64,000 nt of DNA, from the NCBI GenBank assembly GCA_041661445.1, contig JBAZUK010000001.1:186001-250000 (forward strand), written 5' to 3'. Source of the stretch: JBAZUK01 sp041661445 (GTDB taxonomy: Bacteria > Chlamydiota > Chlamydiia > Chlamydiales > SM23-39). Below the pieces are notes generated by a model, which was given only the letters and a program-made list of their open reading frames with translations, searched no databases and was not told where the DNA came from. The translations under genes and the position numbers were made by a program. This document shows, piece after piece, positions 44,110 through 52,830 of the stretch (its first letter is position 1; each line of letters starts with the position of its first letter).

Positions 44110-45474
44110 TTAAAAATCACAGCTGCCGGCGGCTCTATAAAATGGAATAACGTCTCTTATGTTCTCTATTCCAGTTATGAACTGGATTAATCTTTCGAAT
44201 CCGACACCGAATCCCGCATGAGGTACAGAGCCGTATTTTCTTAAATCCAAATACCAGCTATATGTATCAACATTAAGGTTCTTGTCCTTTATTTTCTGTA
44301 ACAGCATATCATATGAATCCTCTCTTTGGGATCCACCGATGATCTCACCTATTTTGGGAACTAAGACGTCCATTGCTGCAACGGTTTTGCCGTCTTCATT
44401 GTCCTTCATATAAAATGCTTTTAGCTCTTTTGGATAATTGATAACGACAACAGGTTTTTTGAAGTATTCTTCACTTAAATATCTTTCATGTTCTGATTGT
44501 AAGTCAGATCCCCATTTAACATCATATTCAAAAGATTTTTTAGATTTTTCCAAAATTTTTATTGCATCAGTATATGTGACTATTTCAAAAGGCGTGTCAA
44601 CTACCTGTCTTAATCTTTTAATCAGATCTTTTTCAACAAATTGATCGAAGAAACCGATATCATCTTCATTTTCTTCTAAAGCTGCTTTAGCCATGTACTT
44701 GATATAATCAGAGGCTAGCTTGATATCGTCCTGAAGGTCTCCAAAAGCAAATTCCGGCTCTAACATCCAGAATTCGGCCAAATGTCTTGATGTATGAGAG
44801 TTTTCAGCTCGAAATGCAGGAGAAAAGACATAAACATCCGACATGCCACAGGCAAAGGCTTCGGCATTTAATTGACCTGAAACGGTAAGATAAGCGGCTT
44901 TTTTGAAAAAATCTTCTTTTGGGTCTTTTCGCAAATCATCTAAAGTTGTCACTCTGAATAATTCGCCTGCTCCCTCAGTATCTGAAGCGGTTATAATAGG
45001 GGTCTGGATGCATAAAAAATCCCTTTCCTGAAAAAATTTATGAGAGTTGTACATAAGAGAGTTTCGTACTCTGGCTATAGCTCCTGTTGTATTAGTTCTG
45101 CATCTTAAATGTGCAATAGATCTTAAAAACTCAAAACTGTGTCTTTTTTTCTGAAGAGGGTAATCTTCTTTTGCAATAGAAATGATAGTAACTTTATCAA
45201 TTTTCAATTCGTATTTCTGATTCTTACCAAGGCTTTCGACCACTGTTCCTTCCAAACATATAGAAGATCCTATTGTAAGTTCGTAGATTTTTCTAAAATC
45301 GGAATTTTCATTAGTTATTACGCCCTGTAAGTTTGCTAGAGAGGAACCATCATTTAATTCGATAAATGCAAAATTCTTTTGATCTCTTATGGTTTTAACC
45401 CATCCATAAACTTTTATTTTCTGATTAACAATTGATGGAGAAGATTTTAAAATGTGCTTAATTTTTATTCTCAT
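44110..45474 (-). CDS. asnS: Asparaginyl-tRNA synthetase
   Basis: A 454-residue class IIb synthetase: N-terminal OB-fold anticodon-binding domain (about 10-115, VYGWVKTIRDQKNFAFIEL), then a catalytic core with motif 2 region FSPAFRAENSHTSRHLAEFW and motif 3 GFGVGFERLIQFI. The C-terminal IRDVIPFYRAAGSCDF is an AsnRS hallmark. Chlamydiaceae lack AsnRS and make Asn-tRNA by transamidation, so its presence supports an environmental chlamydia. nfo lies 3 bases upstream on the same strand. Confidence 0.96.
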   Translation of the reverse strand: MRIKIKHILKSSPSIVNQKIKVYGWVKTIRDQKNFAFIELNDGSSLANLQGVITNENSDFRKIYELTIGSSICLEGTVVESLGKNQKYELKIDKVTIISIAKEDYPLQKKRHSFEFLRSIAHLRCRTNTTGAIARVRNSLMYNSHKFFQERDFLCIQTPIITASDTEGAGELFRVTTLDDLRKDPKEDFFKKAAYLTVSGQLNAEAFACGMSDVYVFSPAFRAENSHTSRHLAEFWMLEPEFAFGDLQDDIKLASDYIKYMAKAALEENEDDIGFFDQFVEKDLIKRLRQVVDTPFEIVTYTDAIKILEKSKKSFEYDVKWGSDLQSEHERYLSEEYFKKPVVVINYPKELKAFYMKDNEDGKTVAAMDVLVPKIGEIIGGSQREDSYDMLLQKIKDKNLNVDTYSWYLDLRKYGSVPHAGFGVGFERLIQFITGIENIRDVIPFYRAAGSCDF

Positions 45475-45477
45475 AAC

Positions 45478-46326
45478 TTACCTTGCAAATTCTTTTAATA
45501 AATTAATTTCTTTTTTCCAAAGATTCTCATCTGGAGTCTCTAAGATTTTTGGAATATTATAAAACCTATTGTCTTCCATTAAACATTTAAATGAATTCAG
45601 TCCGATTTTACCTTCTCCCAAATTAGCATGTCTATCTTTTTTTGATCCAAAATCTTCTTTTGAATCATTTAAATGAAAAGCTTTTAAATTTTTCATGCCG
45701 ATATTTTTTGAGAAATCCTGAAATGTTTTTTCCCAGCCACTATTATCTTCTATGTCGTATCCGGCAGCAAAAATATGGCAAGTGTCAAGGCATACTCCTA
45801 TGGGAATCTGATCAGCAACTGCTTCAATGATGCATCCTAAATGTTCGAATTTATATCCAATATTTGTTCCTTGTCCAGCTGTAGTCTCAAGGAGCAGAAG
45901 AGTTTTGCCTTTTTTTATTAGAGCTGATAAAGCTAAAAGAGATGATATAACAGTATTTAAGCATTTCTCTTCATCCGAATCAACATAAGCTCCAGGATGA
46001 AAAACTAAAAAATCTATGTCAAGCAGATGACATCTTGTAATTTCTTCTTCGAAAGCTTTTATCGACTGGTCTAATATCAATTTGTTTGATGAGCCTAAAT
46101 TTATCAAATAACTGCTATGACTAAGTATTACTTTGATTTGAGTTTCTTTTCTTGCTTGCTTAAATTTTTCAATAGCTTCTTCGGATAGATTTTTTGATTT
46201 CCATTGTCTTTGATTAGCAGTAAATATTTGTATTGCATTAGCTCCTAGTTCTTTTCCGCGATATAAGGAATTCTGCAGTCCGCCTGCAATCGAGACGTGG
46301 CAGCCAACCAGGCTTTTGTTTTCCAT
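45478..46326 (-). CDS. nfo: Deoxyribonuclease IV (AP endonuclease)
   Basis: A 282-residue TIM-barrel enzyme that cleaves abasic sites. Zinc-ligand motifs are visible: GCHVSIAGG, ILSHSSYLINLG, LVFHPGAY, LLLETTAGQG, GVCLDTCHIFAAGYDI, FHLNDSKEDFGSKKDRHANLGEG. Length is normal. The stop is 3 bases before asnS on the minus strand. Confidence 0.97.
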   Translation of the reverse strand: MENKSLVGCHVSIAGGLQNSLYRGKELGANAIQIFTANQRQWKSKNLSEEAIEKFKQARKETQIKVILSHSSYLINLGSSNKLILDQSIKAFEEEITRCHLLDIDFLVFHPGAYVDSDEEKCLNTVISSLLALSALIKKGKTLLLLETTAGQGTNIGYKFEHLGCIIEAVADQIPIGVCLDTCHIFAAGYDIEDNSGWEKTFQDFSKNIGMKNLKAFHLNDSKEDFGSKKDRHANLGEGKIGLNSFKCLMEDNRFYNIPKILETPDENLWKKEINLLKEFAR

Positions 46327-46426
46327 TTTTTATCCAAATAAGATATTGTATTCTTAGTATTAAGATTTATCTAATAATATGTTTTAACATTTAATAAAGT
46401 AATATCGTAACATAAAAGGTGTTTTT

Positions 46427-48019
46427 ATGACCATAGATGCAACAGCTTCCATTATAAGGTCTTTCAAAAATTTTTTTTTAGGAACTGTTTTTAGCAGAAT
46501 ATCAGGTTTTTTTCGAGACATTGCTTTAGCTTTTTTTTTCGGAGCATCTCCTTTTATTGCTTCTTTTATGGTAGCTTTCAGATTTGCGTATCTTTTCAGA
46601 AGATTATTTGGTGAAACTTCATTTCAAAATACTTTTATTCCACATTATGAATCACTTAAAATTGAAGATTCCAAAAAAGCATCAGTTTTTTACAGAGACC
46701 TGTTTTTTTCCCTGATTGCCATACTTGCAATTGTCATTTTTTTCAGCGAAATTATACTCTTTGTCATTTCGAAGTTTGTTGCGGAATCTTTAATTATAAA
46801 TCTTACGCAGATCATGCTCTTCGGTTTATTTTTTATTTGTCTTTATGCGCTCAATAGTTCTTTTTTACAATGTCATAGCAGTTATTTTCTGGCTTCCGTC
46901 GCTCCGGTTGCATTTAATGTAATTTGGATCGTTACGATTTTTCTTTTCAGGAATATGGCGGGGGAGCGCTTTGTTTATGTCTTATCTATAGGGATAGTTT
47001 TAGCTTTTTTATTTCAATATCTGACAACAGCTTTTTCAAGTTATAAAATCATTTCAAATGATCTGACCAGTAAAGAAATGCTAAAACCTAAATTGTTTTC
47101 CGAAGACATCAAAAAACTGATAAAGCCAATTTTTTTATCAATAATTGGAATTGGCGCCGTTCAAATTAACAGCGCTTTAGATGCTCTTTTTGGCGCTTGG
47201 GCCCAAAAAGAGGGACCCGCGTACCTTTGGTATTCAATTAGACTATATCAGGTGCCCTTAGCTTTATTCGGCATAGCTCTTTCTGCGGCAATTTTACCGC
47301 CGCTCGTCAGGGCTTATAAAAATGAAGATTTAGCAAGCTTCAGCAAGTTCTTAAATATTGGCTTGACAAGAACATTTGCCCTTATGATGCCATGTACTAT
47401 TGGAACTTTGATTCTTGGTCCCTCAGTTGTAAATCTAATTTATACAAGAGGGGCTTTTGGACTTAATGATCTAATAAATACTACATATTGTCTTTTTGGA
47501 TACATATTGGGACTTAGTTTTTCTGCCTTTGTTATGATCCTATCTCAAGCATATTTTGCAAAAAAACAATATTTTATACCAATGATTGCTTCAGTTTTCT
47601 CAGTAGTTTTAAATGTTATTTTAAATTCAGTTTTCATCTTTATATTTGATATGAAATCAATCTCGATCGCCATAGCAACTTCAGTAAGTTCTGTTTTTAA
47701 TTTCTACTTATTATGGCATTTCTTAAGAAAGCCTAATGAAAGTGTTTTTAGAAAAGAGCATTTATTAGGGTTTTTTAAGATTTCCATAACCTCAGTTATG
47801 GCAGGATTAATTACTATCTTGGCTGGAATTTTAGTTAAAGACCAGTCAATCATGTTTTTATTATCCAAAGATTATTTTTTCCCAGGTAATTTTATGAGCA
47901 AGCTTGGAAGTTTTTCGTTTCTAGGCTGCACTTATTTTTTGAGTATTCTTTCGATAGCTTATGCTTTCAAAATACAAGAAATTTTAGATTTGATTAAAAG
48001 AAAAAGACCAAACTTATAG
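46427..48019 (+). CDS. murJ: Lipid II flippase MurJ (MviN family)
   Basis: A 530-residue polytopic membrane protein with about 14 hydrophobic helices. The N-terminal GTVFSRISGFFRDIALAFFF and FRRLFGETSFQNTFIPHY regions are family signatures. It flips the peptidoglycan precursor lipid II across the inner membrane, and with dapB and mreB here shows a retained peptidoglycan pathway. Its final codons form part of a terminator stem. Confidence 0.95.
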   Translation: MTIDATASIIRSFKNFFLGTVFSRISGFFRDIALAFFFGASPFIASFMVAFRFAYLFRRLFGETSFQNTFIPHYESLKIEDSKKASVFYRDLFFSLIAILAIVIFFSEIILFVISKFVAESLIINLTQIMLFGLFFICLYALNSSFLQCHSSYFLASVAPVAFNVIWIVTIFLFRNMAGERFVYVLSIGIVLAFLFQYLTTAFSSYKIISNDLTSKEMLKPKLFSEDIKKLIKPIFLSIIGIGAVQINSALDALFGAWAQKEGPAYLWYSIRLYQVPLALFGIALSAAILPPLVRAYKNEDLASFSKFLNIGLTRTFALMMPCTIGTLILGPSVVNLIYTRGAFGLNDLINTTYCLFGYILGLSFSAFVMILSQAYFAKKQYFIPMIASVFSVVLNVILNSVFIFIFDMKSISIAIATSVSSVFNFYLLWHFLRKPNESVFRKEHLLGFFKISITSVMAGLITILAGILVKDQSIMFLLSKDYFFPGNFMSKLGSFSFLGCTYFLSILSIAYAFKIQEILDLIKRKRPNL

Positions 48020-48032
48020 GAAGTTTGGTCTT
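48004..48032. terminator. Bidirectional terminator overlapping the murJ stop codon
   Basis: AAGACCAAACTT (48004-48015) pairs perfectly with AAGTTTGGTCTT (48021-48032), loop ATAGG containing the murJ stop (48017-48019). It serves convergent murJ and rpsD; coding sequence is thus also terminator sequence. Confidence 0.82.
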
Positions 48033-48051
48033 AATTTAAGATTAAATTTTT

Positions 48052-48669
48052 TTAGTTTGTGTGTGCTAGGAATTCACATACTAACGGAACATTAACAACT
48101 AAAGGAAGCGGTATTTGCTCCATTAAAGGGATAGAAGCTAGAGATCCTTCGCATTTATCTTCTGATAGTGTTAAATATTCTGGAAGTTCTCTTGCAGATT
48201 CTTGCGCTTCTTTTACAATTTTATTTTTCTTAGCTTTTTCTTTTACTGAAATTTTCATTCCCTGTTTTACCTGAAAAGATCTAATATCAACTTTTTTTCC
48301 ATCAACTAAAACATGACCATGAGAAACAAGCTGCTGAGCACCAAAAATTGTTGGAGCGAATTTTAATCTGTAAACAATATTATCTAAGCGGCATTCCAAT
48401 GCTTGTAAAAAATTGTGAGCAGTATTTCCTGATTGCTTTAAAGCTTTTTTATATATTAAAACAAGCTGTTTATTAGTAAGCATTCCATATATCGCTTTAA
48501 TTTTCTGCTTTTCTTCTAATTGATATCCATAATCAGATTTTTTCTTTCTTTTTGCTCCGTGAACGCCAGCTGGATTTGGTTTATGTAAAAGTGGGTTGCG
48601 TGCGCGCCCAAAAATATTACATCCAAATTTTCTTGCAATTCTATTTTTAGGACCAGTATATCGTGACAT
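48052..48669 (-). CDS. rpsD: 30S ribosomal protein S4
   Basis: A 205-residue primary 16S rRNA-binding protein: N-terminal MSRYTGPKNRIARKFG, YGYQLEEKQKIKAIYGMLTNKQ, LECRLDNIVYRLKFAPT and the S4 domain ARQL-type region (GAQQLVSHGHVLVDGKKV). Length is normal. GGAGAAAAG precedes the ATG. As in chlamydiae it stands alone, not in the alpha operon. Confidence 0.97.
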   Translation of the reverse strand: MSRYTGPKNRIARKFGCNIFGRARNPLLHKPNPAGVHGAKRKKKSDYGYQLEEKQKIKAIYGMLTNKQLVLIYKKALKQSGNTAHNFLQALECRLDNIVYRLKFAPTIFGAQQLVSHGHVLVDGKKVDIRSFQVKQGMKISVKEKAKKNKIVKEAQESARELPEYLTLSEDKCEGSLASIPLMEQIPLPLVVNVPLVCEFLAHTN

Positions 48670-48913
48670 CTTTTCTCCAAAATTTATTAAACTATTGAGT
48701 TAGTAGTATATATAATCTTTTGATTTTTGAGCAACTTTTATTGCACATTTACGCATTTATGCGCCTTAAATAATTAAACTGAGGGTAAAAAAATATAAAA
48801 ATCCTTTTATATATTTGTAAAAAAAAATATTTATTAGTACTTTCTACAATTATTTTATTACAATTTTGAACTTCAATAAACGGAAAATGTTAATAATACA
48901 AGTATTTGTAAAG

Positions 48914-49714
48914 TTAATCCTTTGGAATACTCCAGCGTATCTTCAGAATTTCAAAAATTGTTTTTTCATTTTCATCGCTGATATAAGTAAGACCATTTTT
49001 AAGTCCTTTCTCGGCAAATAAAAAACTTTTATAGTTAAGACACACCCTTCCCAATAATCTTATCGCAATTCCCTGGAGTTTTAAAATATTTGCAAAATCA
49101 GAAAACATTTTTATAGATAAAGAGCAGCTGGAAATAACAAAAAAAATATTTTTATTGGGATTTTGATAGGAAATTTCAAATAACTTTTCAGATATATATT
49201 TAATATCAGGAATTATCAGATAAATATCGTTTTTGTTCATTGCATTGATGCATTTGCCGATAAAGCATTGGGAACATGTCTTGTTTTCATAATCATAAAT
49301 GCACTCGCAAGTAAATCGCTTTTTAGGGCATGCGATTGGTTTTTGACAATAGCTAAAGCCCAAAATAAATAAGGTGTCTTTTGAAGAAAGACCGGCTTTG
49401 CCTTCTTCAAAATCATCAATGTTATATAAATATAAGTTGTCTTTAAGGATGCAAGGTGTTTTTTTGAGATAGGATCTTAAAATATTTTTTAAATGATAGA
49501 AAAAAAATTTAGAAAAATTTTTAAGTAGGCTTAGATCTTTATCCTGCTTTAATAGATATAATAATGCTTTAATCCGCAAAGGTCGTTGAAAAATAATATT
49601 TGAATCTAAATTTTTTTTTGAAGATTCTGTGGTTTTACGATTGCCAATTTCGAAATTATCTTCCCAAGCTTTTAAAGCGGCGTCAAAAGATGTAAATTTG
49701 TCCCAAAATTTCAT
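48914..49714 (-). CDS. Hypothetical cysteine-cluster protein
   Basis: A 266-residue soluble protein, not firmly recognised. The centre holds a cluster of cysteines in the form CQKPIACPKKRFTCECIYDY...CSQCFIGKC (about 125-158), suited to binding a metal or Fe-S cluster. It is followed by an alpha/beta region with hydrophobic strands (IYLIIPDI, IFFVISSCSLSI). The arrangement of the cysteine cluster ahead of such a domain faintly recalls DUF116 proteins. No signal peptide. It is monocistronic between long intergenic regions. Confidence 0.7.
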   Translation of the reverse strand: MKFWDKFTSFDAALKAWEDNFEIGNRKTTESSKKNLDSNIIFQRPLRIKALLYLLKQDKDLSLLKNFSKFFFYHLKNILRSYLKKTPCILKDNLYLYNIDDFEEGKAGLSSKDTLFILGFSYCQKPIACPKKRFTCECIYDYENKTCSQCFIGKCINAMNKNDIYLIIPDIKYISEKLFEISYQNPNKNIFFVISSCSLSIKMFSDFANILKLQGIAIRLLGRVCLNYKSFLFAEKGLKNGLTYISDENEKTIFEILKIRWSIPKD

Positions 49715-49986
49715 TTAATCAATTTAGCATTTTATAAAATTTTTATCTATTGATAGAGGTAAAAAAATCATAAAACTGATGATTTTTTTTAAGGATTTGA
49801 TAGTCAGATCTTTGAAGAAATTCAACTTTATCTTGAAGTTTTATTTAAATTTTTTTATATATGAAATTATAAAATATATATGTAGTAATATCTAAAAGCA
49901 TTTATTTTTTTATAAAAAACAAATGCTAATAAATTGGATATTTCTTATTATCGTTATAAAGATTAAAAATTACCTTAGGGGTTGTT

Positions 49987-50370
49987 ATGAATAAAAAAAT
50001 TTTAGGTTCTTTGTTATTGTCAGTTTCATTACTTTTTTTTGCATCATGCCAAAAAGAAGTAGCTAAAAAAGCTAATAACATGAAATCTAACAATATGCAA
50101 AAGCCTACATTAAGAGAAATTAATGAAGAAAAATGTGCTCCAAAAGCAGATAAAAGCTGCCCATCTTGCACAGATAAATGCTGCAGTTCAAATGAAAAAA
50201 CAGAAGAAGCAGTATCAACTTCTCAGCAAGCAGAGCAAAACAATGAACAAGAAGTTAGCGCTGATATTACAGCAGATGACTTAGTAACTGATGAAGATAA
50301 TTCAGAAGTTAGTTCTTTTGAAAATAATACAATTGACACAGTTGAAGAAAACACAACTTCTCAAAATTAA
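49987..50370 (+). CDS. Cysteine-rich small lipoprotein
   Basis: A 127-residue protein with a lipoprotein signal: KK then a hydrophobic core and lipobox LFFASC, lipidated at Cys21. A short cysteine cluster follows (CAPKADKSCPSCTDKCC, about 57-73), then an acidic Thr/Ser/Asn-rich tail. The combination recalls OmcA, the small cysteine-rich lipoprotein that crosslinks the chlamydial outer membrane, but no specific similarity beyond cysteines can be claimed. A rho-independent terminator follows. Confidence 0.75.
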   Translation: MNKKILGSLLLSVSLLFFASCQKEVAKKANNMKSNNMQKPTLREINEEKCAPKADKSCPSCTDKCCSSNEKTEEAVSTSQQAEQNNEQEVSADITADDLVTDEDNSEVSSFENNTIDTVEENTTSQN

Positions 50371-50389
50371 TAAAATTTATTTAATAAAG

Positions 50390-50413
50390 AAAGCTCTTTT
50401 TTAGAAGAGCTTT
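50390..50413 (+). terminator. Rho-independent terminator of the lipoprotein gene
   Basis: AAAGCTCTT (50390-50398) pairs with AAGAGCTTT (50405-50413) around a 6-base loop and is followed by a T-run. Confidence 0.88.
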
Positions 50414-50629
50414 TTTTATTGATTCTAATTGTTTCTAATAAAATTCACATATATTCTTTTAAGGCATCATAAGGCTGTTGGTTCACAATATTTGTACGTC
50501 TGCCGATAAATTGGAATCTGCTGATATGCTGATACTATTATGAAGTAATGATATTAATTTTTTTATTATTAAAATAATAATTTTATTTTTGTAAATAATT
50601 TAATTAATTAATGTTTTTATATCGTTTAA

Positions 50630-50658
50630 TTGAAGAAATTTTAAAAATATAGTATGAT
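50630..50658 (+). promoter_or_regulatory. Putative promoter of the TPR protein gene
   Basis: TTGAAG (50630-50635), a 17-base spacer and TATGAT (50653-50658), about 78 bases before the ATG at 50736. It lies in a gene-free stretch of about 320 bases after the lipoprotein terminator, in which nothing else was recognised. Confidence 0.5.
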
Positions 50659-50735
50659 TTTATAAAAATAAATAAATAAGTTCTCTATCGTAAATTTTTT
50701 TGAAAGATATTAATAATTTTAAAGAAGGAAGTACT

Positions 50736-51551
50736 ATGAAATTAAATCCAATAATGTCGTTTGTGCCTTTAACTAAACCCAATGGCGAGCCTATTTTAAC
50801 TATTCCGCATGGCAAGAAAGAGAGTATTATGTACTATCCGCTTTCATTTAGATTTCACTTTCGGGGAAGGCCTCATCAAATTAAGCAAGTGATAATTACA
50901 AATAATAAAACTATATCTGCACTTGAGAGCCGTATGCATAAAGTGCATTGTGTTGGCATTAGAATTTGGGGAATTTCTGACCCAGATTTTATTGATGATC
51001 TTGCACATATCGGAGATATAGCTGATAAGTTAGCTCTTCCAGATGACAAGTTACTTCAGGTGGCAAACGAAATGATAGAAAAAAAAGAATATGAAGATGC
51101 CGGCATTTTATTGGAATCTGCTATTGAGTTAAAAAAATCCCAAAACATTGAGTGTCCTCCTCCTCCAGATATTAGATATTTTGTTTTACTTGGATTTTGT
51201 AGATTTAAACAGGGAAACGTTCAAGAGGCTTTGTCTTGGGTGGAAAAAGCTTTAGAATTTAATCCAAAGCACTTTGATTGCAATATTTTAATAGCATCGA
51301 TATATAAATCTGTCTCAAATTTTGAAAGTGCTGAAATTCATTATAGAAGGGTATTAAACTGCCAAAATTATAAATCTTATGAGGCTTTAGCGGAATTTCT
51401 TGAGGAGCGTTTGAAATTTGATGAAGCGCGTAAAATTTCTTCAGAAGCTATTGCTCTTTTTCCTGATCAAAAAGCTAAAATGCAAACCGCTTTTCAAAGA
51501 ATCGAAGAAAAAGAAAATGAAAAAAATGAATCACCTTTAACATTTTTTTGA
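50736..51551 (+). CDS. TPR-repeat protein
   Basis: 271 residues from the ATG at 50736, chosen because GAAGGAAG lies just before it; the frame also opens at a TTG at 50700 without such a site. An N-terminal domain of about 85 residues (SFRFHFRGRPHQIKQVIITN) is unrecognised. From about 105 on, three to four TPR units follow (YFVLLGFCRFKQGNVQEALS and ALEFNPKHFDCNILIASIYK are two helices of the pattern). No signal peptide. TPR proteins serve as scaffolds; in chlamydiae some are T3SS chaperones (SycD/LcrH), but the N-terminal domain differs from those. Confidence 0.75.
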   Translation: MKLNPIMSFVPLTKPNGEPILTIPHGKKESIMYYPLSFRFHFRGRPHQIKQVIITNNKTISALESRMHKVHCVGIRIWGISDPDFIDDLAHIGDIADKLALPDDKLLQVANEMIEKKEYEDAGILLESAIELKKSQNIECPPPPDIRYFVLLGFCRFKQGNVQEALSWVEKALEFNPKHFDCNILIASIYKSVSNFESAEIHYRRVLNCQNYKSYEALAEFLEERLKFDEARKISSEAIALFPDQKAKMQTAFQRIEEKENEKNESPLTFF

Positions 51552-51683
51552 ACTTTGGTCGATATACATTAAAAAAACAGGAAAATGATATATCAGTTAA
51601 AGTAGATTTTAAAACTCTCTATTTTTTAGAAAATCTTTTTGAGACTGGATATATATAAGTGTATTTCCTCTTTTTACAAAATA

Positions 51684-51715
51684 AAAAGGGCATCTTTAAC
51701 TAAAGATGCCCTTTT
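51684..51715. terminator. Bidirectional terminator between convergent genes
   Basis: AAAAGGGCATCTTTA (51684-51698) and TAAAGATGCCCTTTT (51701-51715) form a near-continuous stem with A and T tails. It lies between genes ending at 51551 (plus) and 51762 (minus). Confidence 0.88.
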
Positions 51716-51761
51716 CTATAAAAAATTACATAATTTAGGAAATATATATTTGTTTAAAAGT

Positions 51762-52781
51762 TTATTCTTCTAAAGCAATTTTTTCATCCATAGTATTGAT
51801 CATTTCTAAAAATTGATCTTTATTTGCAATAAGTTGTTCTCTTAATGAAAATTCTTCAAATTTTTTAGAACTTACAGTTTTCCCTTTGAAAAACCATTTG
51901 ATCTCTGTGTCGTTATCAGTATATATGCGTTCTGACCCATGTTTTTTGTCTTGATCCCAATGTGTTTCAGAAGATAGTTTTCCATTATCGGAATAATGGC
52001 GTTCGATACCATGCTTTAATCCATTGAAATATGGTATCTCAGCGATTTTATTACCATTTTTGTATATAGTATGCATGCCGTCTAAATTTCCCTTTTTCCA
52101 GGTCATTGTCATTAATATTTGACCATCTGGTGAATAATTTATTTGATCTCCATGCAATTTGTAGTCTTGAAAGGACATTGTAGACTTTATTTGACCATTT
52201 GAATGGAATGTTGTTCTTGTTAATAATTTACCATTTTCAACTTGATCTTTATATTGCAACTCGCCGTTTCTATCTCTTTTGGTTCTAAAGCCGCTATTGT
52301 TTTCTATTGAGGCTTCTAATTCATTATTTGGTTTATAATACTTCCCATCAACAAGTAGATCATTTTCATATTGTTCAACAGATATTGGAACTCCAAAATT
52401 ATCCCAAAGAGTGATTATTTTTTTGTTGTTTGGCTCATTTACAGATTCTTTAAAAGGTATTCCATTAATGTCATGCAATATTTCTTTTGTTAAAGTGCCA
52501 TTTTCATAAATATAGACTTTTTCCATAATTGAAGAATTTGGATAAGTATATGTAGTTGCACCATGCAAGATACCATTAGCAAAAGAATTTGTTACAGTAA
52601 CTCCATTGGTCAATTGGGCAATTGATGTTCCGTCTTTTCTTGACTGCCATTCATCTTTTGTCATGTCAAAACCATATTTATGAACAAATTTTTCTGCTAC
52701 CACATTTGATTCATTATCTTTCTGACATGAAAAAAAAGTAAATGCCATGCCAAGTAAAACTAGCCTTTTTAATGATTTCAT
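51762..52781 (-). CDS. Lipoprotein with MORN-type repeats
   Basis: A 339-residue protein with a lipoprotein signal (LKRLVLLGMAFTFFSC, Cys19). From about residue 60 to 300 there are repeated beta-hairpin units of the form NGxLxGxxxxYxxNGxL (for example GNLDGMHTIYKNGN, GLKHGIERHYSDNGKLSS), the MORN_2/YwqK pattern. These form a stack of hairpins; function is unknown. A surface or periplasmic role follows from lipidation. It lies about 50 bases after pheT on the same strand. Confidence 0.82.
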   Translation of the reverse strand: MKSLKRLVLLGMAFTFFSCQKDNESNVVAEKFVHKYGFDMTKDEWQSRKDGTSIAQLTNGVTVTNSFANGILHGATTYTYPNSSIMEKVYIYENGTLTKEILHDINGIPFKESVNEPNNKKIITLWDNFGVPISVEQYENDLLVDGKYYKPNNELEASIENNSGFRTKRDRNGELQYKDQVENGKLLTRTTFHSNGQIKSTMSFQDYKLHGDQINYSPDGQILMTMTWKKGNLDGMHTIYKNGNKIAEIPYFNGLKHGIERHYSDNGKLSSETHWDQDKKHGSERIYTDNDTEIKWFFKGKTVSSKKFEEFSLREQLIANKDQFLEMINTMDEKIALEE

Positions 52782-52830
52782 TTATATCCCTCCAAAAAAG
52801 TATTATCTTTTATATTATTTTTAAAGACTG

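Noticed and set aside
49934..49960. TTGGAT/TATAAA as promoter of the lipoprotein gene
   Set aside because: The spacer is only 15 bases and the -35 match is poor; reported neither as feature nor as finding.
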